From contig DAOOPM010000005.1 of the NCBI GenBank assembly GCA_035388225.1, positions 101,563 to 165,562 on the forward strand: DNA of 64,000 nt, in the 5' to 3' direction. Both the position numbers and the translations under genes were made by a program. The stretch comes from SB25 sp029560875. GTDB lineage: Bacteria; Bacteroidota; Bacteroidia; Bacteroidales; Tenuifilaceae. The notes beneath the pieces are model-generated. The model was not told the DNA's origin. It was given only the letters and a program-made list of their open reading frames with translations, and did not search any database. Of this stretch, positions 42,492 to 49,559 are shown piece by piece (position 1 is the first letter of the stretch; the number at the start of each line of letters is the position of its first letter).

Positions 42492-43973
42492 ATGATTGAT
42501 ATTATTAATAAGGTAACCAACCAAAAGGCTCTAGATAATGCGGTTAAACGTTTTAAAGAACGTGGGGTTATACTTCCTACATTTAAACAACAGCAAAATC
42601 CAGATTTAATCCCTCAGAAAATTAAGGATCAACTTAAAAATATTGGTCTTTGGGATATCAACGCTTTAAATCTTTTCCGTATTACATGGAAAAATGAGCC
42701 AAAGGAAAAAGGTGGTCTTTATGGTAAAGTTAACTATATAGAACTTCCAAAAGCAATTACCGGTGTTGATGCACGTATTGTTTTACTTTTAGGAAAATGG
42801 TTTCCAACTGGAGCTCATAAAGTTGGTGCTGCTTACGGTTGCTTAGCCCCAAGAATTATCACTGGCGGTTTTGACCCAACCACTCAAAAAGCCGTTTGGC
42901 CATCAACTGGTAACTACTGCCGTGGCGGTGCATTCGATTCTAAACTAATGGGAACTGAGTCTGTAGCAATTCTTCCTGAGGAGATGAGTAAGGAGCGCTT
43001 TACTTGGTTACGCGATTATATTGGCTCTGAAGTTATTGCAACACCTGGTTGCGAATCGAACGTTAAGGAGATTTACGATAAGTGCTGGGAAATTCGCCGC
43101 ACTCAACCCGATTACGTTATTTTCAACCAATTCGATGAATTTGGTAATGCCGCTTGGCACTACAATATAACAGGTAAGGCTATTGAGGAGGTTTTCCGCT
43201 CGTTAAGCGGTTCAAACAACCATTTAGCGGCTTATGTTTCCGCTACAGGTTCAGCAGGCACAATTGCTGCAGGCGATTACCTTAGAACAATTGCACCACA
43301 CATTAAGGTTGTTGCATCGGAAGCATTGCAATGCCCAACTTTGCTTAACAATGGGTTTGGTGGTCATCGTATTGAAGGTATTGGCGACAAGCATGTACCT
43401 TGGGTTCACAACGTTAAGAACACCGATGTTGTAACTGCAATTGATGATGAGGATTGCATGAGAATTTTCCGCCTGTTTAACGAGCCCGAAGGACAAGCAT
43501 ACCTAAAATCAATTGGGGTTGATGATGCTACTATCAAAAACCTACACTTTATGGGTATTTCGGGTATTGGTAATATGCTTTCGGCAATTAAGACCGCTAA
43601 GTACTACGAAATGACATCCGATGATGTAATTATCACAATTGCTACCGACTCTGCCGAAATGTACCAATCGCGTCTTGAGGAATTAAGACACGACCGTGGT
43701 AACTATAATCCTACACAAGCAATTAAGGATGTGGAAAAATGCTTAATGGGAACTACTGCCGACTGGATGAAGGAGTTAACCTACTACGACCGTAAAGCAC
43801 TCCACAACCTAAAATATTACACCTGGGTTGAACAACAAGGCAAAGAAATTGAGGATTTGAATGCTCTTTGGAGCGATAGAACAATATGGGATAAGCAATT
43901 CCACCAAATTCAACGTTGGGACGAACTTATTGAGGAATTCAACGATAGAACTGGTTTACTAAAGGGTTTGTAA
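42492..43973 (+). CDS. Fold-type II PLP-dependent enzyme of the YgeW/YgeY/SsnA locus
   Basis: The 493-residue protein has the tryptophan-synthase-beta/cysteine-synthase fold pattern. The PLP lysine is Lys110 in FPTGAHKVGAAYG. A Ser/Asn-rich pocket reads PSTGNYCRGGAFD, and the phosphate loop TGSAGTIAAGDYL is in the middle. It ends with the C-terminal segment IAEMYQSR-like (IATDSAEMYQSRLEELR). It is longer than typical cysteine synthases (about 310) because of N- and C-terminal extensions. The substrate is unknown. In Enterobacteriaceae the comparable locus carries the fold-type II enzyme diaminopropionate ammonia-lyase YgeX, so an amino-acid beta-elimination or deamination is a reasonable hypothesis. 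It is the first gene downstream of the divergent Lrp gene. Confidence 0.82.
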   Translation: MIDIINKVTNQKALDNAVKRFKERGVILPTFKQQQNPDLIPQKIKDQLKNIGLWDINALNLFRITWKNEPKEKGGLYGKVNYIELPKAITGVDARIVLLLGKWFPTGAHKVGAAYGCLAPRIITGGFDPTTQKAVWPSTGNYCRGGAFDSKLMGTESVAILPEEMSKERFTWLRDYIGSEVIATPGCESNVKEIYDKCWEIRRTQPDYVIFNQFDEFGNAAWHYNITGKAIEEVFRSLSGSNNHLAAYVSATGSAGTIAAGDYLRTIAPHIKVVASEALQCPTLLNNGFGGHRIEGIGDKHVPWVHNVKNTDVVTAIDDEDCMRIFRLFNEPEGQAYLKSIGVDDATIKNLHFMGISGIGNMLSAIKTAKYYEMTSDDVIITIATDSAEMYQSRLEELRHDRGNYNPTQAIKDVEKCLMGTTADWMKELTYYDRKALHNLKYYTWVEQQGKEIEDLNALWSDRTIWDKQFHQIQRWDELIEEFNDRTGLLKGL

Positions 43974-43996
43974 TTTACTTTTTCTTGGTATTGATT

Positions 43997-44084
43997 GTCA
44001 TTCTGAACCTGCCTACCGGCAGGCAGGCGTAGCGAAGTCTCTTCTTTGAAATATATTAAGATTCTTCGCTTCGCTCAGAATGAC
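43997..44084. repeat. Large extragenic palindrome with nested arms
   Basis: The outer arms GTCATTCTGA (43997-44006) and TCAGAATGAC (44075-44084) are perfect. Inside are nested arms (CCTGCC/GGCAGG with CGGCAGGCAGG) and the segment GTAGCGAAGTCTC. This matches the class of Bacteroidota extragenic palindromes containing CGTAGCGAAG (recognised from pattern memory). It sits between two genes of the same unit, so it may act as an mRNA stabiliser or an attenuator. Confidence 0.6.
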
Positions 44085-44127
44085 ATTTTTAGCATAAAAT
44101 CGTAACTTGTATTTTTATTTAAACAGA

Positions 44128-45348
44128 ATGAGCAACGCCAAATTTATATACCAGTGCTGCGATTGCGGCAAGCAGTATGAAAGTTCTCCCGAACTTTACC
44201 TTTGTCCCACATGCAGCGCAGCAAACAACCCAACAACTCCACCAAAGGGAGTTTTCAAAACGGTTTACGACTATAAATCGATTAACCCAAAAACACTGAC
44301 AGCATCTAATTATATTGATTTGCTGCCACTTAAATTCATAGATAGCCTACCTCCTTTAAGGGTTGGAAAAACTCCACTTTACTCGTTCACATCAATTGAT
44401 GGAGAAAAACTCCCTTTCAACCTTTTGCTAAAGGACGATTCGCAGAATCCAACTTTTTCCTTTAAGGATAGAGCTTCTGTAGTGGTATCGGCGTATGCTA
44501 AGGAGAAAGGGATTGATACTATAGTTGCAGCATCCACCGGTAATGCGGGTTCGTCGTTGGCGGGGATTTGCGCATCGCAAGGGCAAAAGGCTATTATTAT
44601 GGTTCCAAAGGCAGCTCCTTTGGCAAAACTCACCCAAATTGTGATGTATGGAGCCAAAATTGTTCCTGTTGATGGCACTTACGATAACGCTTTTGACCTT
44701 AGCATTGAGGCAACCAAGGAATTTGGATGGTATAACCGCAATACAGCCTTCAATCCGTTGACTATTGAGGGAAAGAAAACAGTATCGTTTGAACTTTTCG
44801 ACCAACTCAATGGTAAAACACCCGACACTGTATTCGTACCTGTAGGCGATGGCGTTATCATTTCGGGAGTTTACAAGGGCTTTGAGGATTTACTAATGCT
44901 AGGTTTAATAGATAAAATGCCTACCATAGTTGCAGTGCAATCTGCTGGAAGCAGCAATTTGATTGATAATATCAACAGCGAGAAATTCAGTATTAAACCA
45001 AGCAACACAATTGCCGACTCTATTTCAGTAGATATTCCTCGCAACTTCTTTATGGCCAAACAATTCATTCAGAACTACAAGGGAGAAACCATTACTGTAA
45101 GCGACGAAGAAATTATTCAGGCATCGGCAGTTCTATCGAGGAATACAGGTATCTTTGCAGAGCCTGCTGCTGCAACTGCATTTGCTGGAATGTTGGCATA
45201 TAAAACCAAAGGGTTGATAAAAGCAAACTCAAACTGTACAGTTCTATTAACTGGTAGCGGACTTAAGGATTTAAAGGCTGTTTCAACATTGATTCAAATT
45301 CCAAATCCAATAAAACCAAATATTGAGGAACTTAAAAGAATAATATAG
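44128..45348 (+). CDS. Threonine-synthase-like PLP enzyme with N-terminal zinc ribbon
   Basis: The ATG at 44128 gives 406 residues (MSNAKFIYQCCDCGKQ); the upstream TTG at 44107 is unlikely. Cys10/Cys13 and Cys26/Cys29 form a rubredoxin-like zinc ribbon, as in archaeal-type threonine synthases. The PLP lysine is Lys113 in TFSFKDRASVVVSA, and the phosphate-binding loop is ASTGNAGSSLAG. No thrA or thrB is nearby. The position between a second PLP enzyme and a molybdenum hydroxylase argues for a catabolic lyase rather than threonine synthesis; the substrate is unknown. It could act with, or in series after, the 493-residue enzyme. Confidence 0.82.
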   Translation: MSNAKFIYQCCDCGKQYESSPELYLCPTCSAANNPTTPPKGVFKTVYDYKSINPKTLTASNYIDLLPLKFIDSLPPLRVGKTPLYSFTSIDGEKLPFNLLLKDDSQNPTFSFKDRASVVVSAYAKEKGIDTIVAASTGNAGSSLAGICASQGQKAIIMVPKAAPLAKLTQIVMYGAKIVPVDGTYDNAFDLSIEATKEFGWYNRNTAFNPLTIEGKKTVSFELFDQLNGKTPDTVFVPVGDGVIISGVYKGFEDLLMLGLIDKMPTIVAVQSAGSSNLIDNINSEKFSIKPSNTIADSISVDIPRNFFMAKQFIQNYKGETITVSDEEIIQASAVLSRNTGIFAEPAAATAFAGMLAYKTKGLIKANSNCTVLLTGSGLKDLKAVSTLIQIPNPIKPNIEELKRII

Positions 45349-45361
45349 AACAAGGAATAAT

Positions 45362-45404
45362 GAATGATGATTTTTGAAGGCAGATTACTCAAAAATCATC
45401 ATTC
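45362..45404. repeat. 16-bp perfect hairpin between catabolic genes
   Basis: GAATGATGATTTTTGA (45362-45377) pairs with TCAAAAATCATCATTC (45389-45404) around an 11-nt loop. It lies between the zinc-ribbon PLP gene and the hydroxylase gene, with no T-run on the plus strand, so it could set mRNA stability rather than terminate. Confidence 0.6.
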
Positions 45405-45427
45405 CTTATTCGTAATTAATAAAACTT

Positions 45428-47977
45428 ATGGTATCATTTACGCTTAACTCAAATAAAACTACCTACACAGGCGATTTGGAGAAAAATCTTCTAGAATTTC
45501 TCCGAAAGGAAAAATTTCTGACTGCTGCTAAGGACGGATGTTCTGGTCAGGGTGTGTGCGGTGCTTGCTCCGTGGAGATTGATGGCAAAATAAAAATGGC
45601 CTGCCGCGTTAAAATGAAGGATATTGAAGGGGCAACAATCAATACACTTGAGGGATTATCGCAGGAATTCAAATCGGTTTTAGGAAAACACTTTGCGCAA
45701 AAAGGCGCTGTTCAGTGTGGATTCTGCTCGCCCGGAATGATTATGCGTGCAAAGGGGCTTTACAATGCCAACCCCACTCCCACCCGCAACGACATTATCA
45801 GAGCCATTAGCCCAAACCTATGTCGCTGTACTGGCTACGTGAAGATTATCGATGCTATTGAGATATCCTTCAAGGAACTGCAAGGCGAAAAGGTTGATGA
45901 AACCAAGGCTACAGCAAAGGTTGGCGATAGATACCCAAAATACCTAGCCGTTGAAACAGCGCTTGGCGAAAGAGCGTTTGTGGACGATATGCACTTTGAT
46001 GGAATGCTCCATAGCGCACTAAAATTCTCAGATTATCCAAAAGCAAAAGTTATAAAAATAGATACAAGCGCAGCCCTAAAGGTTGATGGTGTTGTGAAGA
46101 TTTTTACAGCCAAAGATATCCCCGGAAATCACATAAGCGGACTTATATTCCAGGATTGGCCAATGATGATTGACATTGGTGAAACCACCCGTTACATTGG
46201 CGATGTTATTGCTAGTGTGGTGGCCACAACCGAGGAGATTGCCCGTAAAGCAGTAGAGCTAATCAAAATAGACTATGAGGTTTTTGAGCCTGTTACCGAT
46301 ATGCTTGAGGCTGCAAATCCCAACAGTCCTAATGTACACCCCGGAAGGTCGAACGTTCTGGAAACCTGCTCAATCCGTTTTGGCGATGTAGAAAAAGCCT
46401 TTGCGGAAGCAGCTTGGACATCGAGCGACATTTACGAAACTCAACGTATTGAACACGCTTTCCTTGAAACCGAAACTGCCATTGCGCTACCAGAGGACGA
46501 TGGAATTCGATTGTACACACAAGGACAGGGCGTTTATTCCGACAGAAAGCAAATTGCTAAAATCCTAAATCTACCTGAGGAAAAAGTAAAAGTAACGCTT
46601 GTTCAGAACGGCGGTGGATTTGGCGGTAAAGAGGATTTAACCGTTCAGGGCCACGTATCGATGTTTGCATATCTTGTTCAAATGCCAGTAAAACTGCATT
46701 TTACTAGGGATGAATCTATAAAAATGCACCCAAAGCGCCATCCAGTTTGGATGAAGATGAGCTTGGCCTGCGATGCAAAGGGTAAATTTACTGCGGTTAA
46801 GTTGGAAGCAGTTGGCGACACAGGCGCCTACGCATCGGTTGGAACAAAGGTGATGGAGCGCGTTGTGGGTCACGCCACCGGCGGATATACCGTTCCTGCT
46901 GTTGATGTATCGGCAAAGACTGTTTATACCAACAATATTCCTTCGGGAGCAATGCGTGGATTCGGTGTACCGCAATCGGTATTTGCCATTGAGAGCTGTA
47001 TTGACGATATCTGCAAACGAGCAGGATTCGACCGTTGGCAAATCCGCTTCGATAATGCCCTTGTAGATGGTTCCAAAACAGCCACAGGACAAGTTTTACG
47101 GGGTGTAGGACTAAAAAAGACTATGCTTGCTGTTAAGGATGTGTTCAACAGCGCAAAGTACGCCGGAATAGCCACAGGAATTAAGAATACAGGTGTTGGT
47201 AACGGAATGGTTGACGAGAGCGATGTGCTTATCAAAATTATCTCCGATAAAAAGGTTGAAATTCATCACGGATGGACCGAAATGGGACAAGGCGTTCACA
47301 CAATGGCTATCCAAACCTTGCATCAGGAAATTGGAATAAACCCCGAGCATATTGAGGTTATTGTTGATACTACTGCAGGAATTCCGACTGGTATGACCAC
47401 CTCATCCCGAGCAACTGCACTGGTTGCCAATGCAATTATCAACGCTACAATTCAAATCAAGAAGGATTTGGAAGGCTCATCGCTGGAAAAACTTGTTGGC
47501 AGAACCTACCGTGGAAAGTTTGTATGCGACTGGACCTGTAAACCCGGTGCCGATACCGACGACCCAATTATCCACTTTGCCTACGGTTACGCAACTCAAG
47601 TTGTTATTCTCGACGATAATGGCGAAATCAAGAAGATAGTTGCAGCCCACGACGCTGGCAAAATAATGAACCAGATGCTATTTGAGGGACAAATTGAGGG
47701 TGCGCTGCACATGGGAATGGGCTACGCCCTTACGGAGGATTTACCGATGAAGGATGGCTATTTGGTTAGCAGCAAATTTAAGGATATAGGTATTCTTAGA
47801 GCCAACGATATGCCCGAAATGGAGATTATTGGCATTGAAGAACCCGACCCAGTTGGACCATACGGAGCAAAGGGAATTGGCGAAATTGGCCTTGTTCCAA
47901 CCCCAGCGGCTATTGCCAACGCTTTATTTGCATACGATGGAATTAAACGGACGAAATTACCAATGAAACGGAAGTAA
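45428..47977 (+). CDS. Selenium-dependent-type molybdenum hydroxylase (fused 2Fe-2S and Mo domains)
   Basis: The 849-residue protein fuses two 2Fe-2S domains to the molybdopterin-binding domain. The plant-type cluster has Cys38, Cys44, Cys47 and Cys59 (CSGQGVCGAC). The second cluster has Cys97, Cys100, Cys132 and Cys134 (CGFCSPG, CRCTGYVKI). In the Mo domain are GGGFGGKEDL, GAMRGFGVPQ, WTEMGQGVHT and the catalytic Glu819 in GAKGIGEIGLVPTP. This length and order match the selenium-dependent molybdenum hydroxylase 1 type, as opposed to three-part xanthine dehydrogenases. There is no FAD domain and no adjacent FAD-subunit gene. Likely activity: hydroxylation of a purine or related N-heterocycle with a Mo centre carrying a labile selenium (inferred from type and from selD/XdhC in the window). 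It sits in an island with ygeW, ygeY, ssnA and hydA. Confidence 0.9.
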   Translation: MVSFTLNSNKTTYTGDLEKNLLEFLRKEKFLTAAKDGCSGQGVCGACSVEIDGKIKMACRVKMKDIEGATINTLEGLSQEFKSVLGKHFAQKGAVQCGFCSPGMIMRAKGLYNANPTPTRNDIIRAISPNLCRCTGYVKIIDAIEISFKELQGEKVDETKATAKVGDRYPKYLAVETALGERAFVDDMHFDGMLHSALKFSDYPKAKVIKIDTSAALKVDGVVKIFTAKDIPGNHISGLIFQDWPMMIDIGETTRYIGDVIASVVATTEEIARKAVELIKIDYEVFEPVTDMLEAANPNSPNVHPGRSNVLETCSIRFGDVEKAFAEAAWTSSDIYETQRIEHAFLETETAIALPEDDGIRLYTQGQGVYSDRKQIAKILNLPEEKVKVTLVQNGGGFGGKEDLTVQGHVSMFAYLVQMPVKLHFTRDESIKMHPKRHPVWMKMSLACDAKGKFTAVKLEAVGDTGAYASVGTKVMERVVGHATGGYTVPAVDVSAKTVYTNNIPSGAMRGFGVPQSVFAIESCIDDICKRAGFDRWQIRFDNALVDGSKTATGQVLRGVGLKKTMLAVKDVFNSAKYAGIATGIKNTGVGNGMVDESDVLIKIISDKKVEIHHGWTEMGQGVHTMAIQTLHQEIGINPEHIEVIVDTTAGIPTGMTTSSRATALVANAIINATIQIKKDLEGSSLEKLVGRTYRGKFVCDWTCKPGADTDDPIIHFAYGYATQVVILDDNGEIKKIVAAHDAGKIMNQMLFEGQIEGALHMGMGYALTEDLPMKDGYLVSSKFKDIGILRANDMPEMEIIGIEEPDPVGPYGAKGIGEIGLVPTPAAIANALFAYDGIKRTKLPMKRK

Positions 47978-48087
47978 TTAGCCAATTTGAAAATTTGAGA
48001 ATTTGACAAATAGTGAAAGAGAGAATGTGAAAATCTCTAAATAACTCTAAAAACTAATTACTTAATAACCCAATAACCAAACAAGAA

Positions 48088-49350
48088 ATGAAAGTTCTAC
48101 TAAAAAACGCAATATACCTTAACTGGCAAACGCTGGAGTTTAAGCATACAAACATCATTGTTGATGGCGATAAGGTTCAGTTTGTTGACGATAGCCAAAT
48201 TCCACAGGAAAAATTCGATACAATTGATTGTACCGGCAAAATTGTTACAAAATCATTTGTGGTAGGGCATCATCATGCCTATTCGGCTTTGGCCCGTGGA
48301 ATGGGCGCACCAAAGAAGAATCCTACCAACTTTCACGAAATTCTGAAATACGTATGGTGGACTTTGGACAAGTGCCTTAACAAGGAGATGGTTGAGTACA
48401 GCGGATTGGTTACCGCTATGGCGTGCGCTAAATCGGGCGCTACGTTTGCAATTGACCATCACGCATCTCCATTTGCAGTAAAGGGTTCGTTGGATATTCT
48501 TGCAAAGGCGTTCGATACTGTTGGTGTTGGACATCTGCTTTGCTACGAAATTAGCGATAGGGATGGCGATAAAATCGCCCAGGAAGGATTGGAGGAGACA
48601 GATGCTTACCTATCCAAAAATCAAGGATTGGTTGGATTACATGCATCGTTTACTTTAAGCGACGAAACACTGAAAAAAGCATCGGAATTGATGCAAAAGC
48701 ATAAATCGGGAGTGCATATTCACGTGGCAGAGGATTTATACGACCAGGAGCATTGCCTAGAAACCTACAACACATCAGTTGTGGAGCGTTTGAATGGCTT
48801 TGGAATGCTCAACTCACCCAAATCTATCCTTGTACACTGCTTGCATTTATCAGATAGGGAAAGAGAACTTATTGGAAAATCGCCTTGCTGGGTTGCCCAG
48901 AATACCGATAGCAACCTGAACAATAACGTTGGCTATTTCGACAGCACTGGTTTGGGCAAAAATCTAATGCTTGGTACCGACGGAATGCACAGCGATATGC
49001 TTCAGAGTATGAAATCGGCTTACTTTGTAGGTCAAAACTTCGACCCAATGGGACCAGCGCAAGCCTACGAGCGCTTACGTAACGCTCACCGCTACTTGGC
49101 ATCTAATGGCTATAAAGGCGATGGCGACAACAACTTTGTTGTGCTCGACTACAACTCACCAACCCCAATTAACAGCGGTAATGTTTTAGGCCACTTGGTT
49201 TATGCGATAAACTCAACCCACATTCACGATGTTATTTCCAACGGAAAAGTTATTGTTCGTAATCGAAATCTAACCACTGTTGATGAGAGTATTATCCATA
49301 ACGAATCAAAAAAACTTGCCCAGTACCTCTGGGAGTGTATGGCTAAGTAA
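48088..49350 (+). CDS. ssnA: SsnA-type amidohydrolase/aminohydrolase
   Basis: The 420-residue protein is an amidohydrolase-superfamily deaminase. The metal site begins GHHHAYSALARGMG (His61 and His63), later segments include IHVAEDLYDQEH and VHCLHLSD, and the last metal Asp is in LGTDGMHSDML. SsnA is a conserved member of the selenium-linked ygeW-ygeY-hydA-xdh gene set and is expected to deaminate a heterocyclic or guanine-like amine. The exact substrate is not settled to my knowledge. It starts 110 bp after the hydroxylase gene and is followed by a strong terminator. Confidence 0.9.
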   Translation: MKVLLKNAIYLNWQTLEFKHTNIIVDGDKVQFVDDSQIPQEKFDTIDCTGKIVTKSFVVGHHHAYSALARGMGAPKKNPTNFHEILKYVWWTLDKCLNKEMVEYSGLVTAMACAKSGATFAIDHHASPFAVKGSLDILAKAFDTVGVGHLLCYEISDRDGDKIAQEGLEETDAYLSKNQGLVGLHASFTLSDETLKKASELMQKHKSGVHIHVAEDLYDQEHCLETYNTSVVERLNGFGMLNSPKSILVHCLHLSDRERELIGKSPCWVAQNTDSNLNNNVGYFDSTGLGKNLMLGTDGMHSDMLQSMKSAYFVGQNFDPMGPAQAYERLRNAHRYLASNGYKGDGDNNFVVLDYNSPTPINSGNVLGHLVYAINSTHIHDVISNGKVIVRNRNLTTVDESIIHNESKKLAQYLWECMAK

Positions 49351-49374
49351 CCGATTATTATTGATTTATAGATT

Positions 49375-49403
49375 AGGAGACATTTTTGGTGTCTCCTTTT
49401 TTT
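49375..49403 (+). terminator. Intrinsic terminator after ssnA
   Basis: AGGAGACA (49375-49382) pairs with TGTCTCCT (49390-49397) around a 7-nt loop and is followed by six or more T residues. It closes the first transcription unit of the island, starting at the 493-residue PLP enzyme. Confidence 0.9.
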
Positions 49404-49472
49404 ATCCTTAAACTATATTAAATAACATAAAAATATCCTTAAAGTAATGACCTGTTATTAAAATAACATATC

Positions 49473-49480
49473 TATATTTG
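49473..49480 (+). promoter_or_regulatory. Candidate -7 element of the CoADR-rhodanese gene
   Basis: TATATTTG matches the TAnnTTTG pattern, 80 nt before the ATG at 49560. The -33 region (around 49450) has CTGTTATT rather than a clear TTG, so the call is moderate. It follows the terminator at 49375-49403, suggesting a second transcription unit. Confidence 0.45.
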
Positions 49481-49559
49481 CAGATATTTGTATATCGATA
49501 TTAAATTATACGAAAAGCAGTTTTAGAGAAAAATAATAGTTAAACATAAATTACTCAAT

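Noticed and set aside
45428..47977. Selenocysteine in the molybdenum hydroxylase
   Set aside because: No in-frame TGA; selenium in this enzyme type is thought to be a labile ligand on the molybdenum centre, not an encoded residue.
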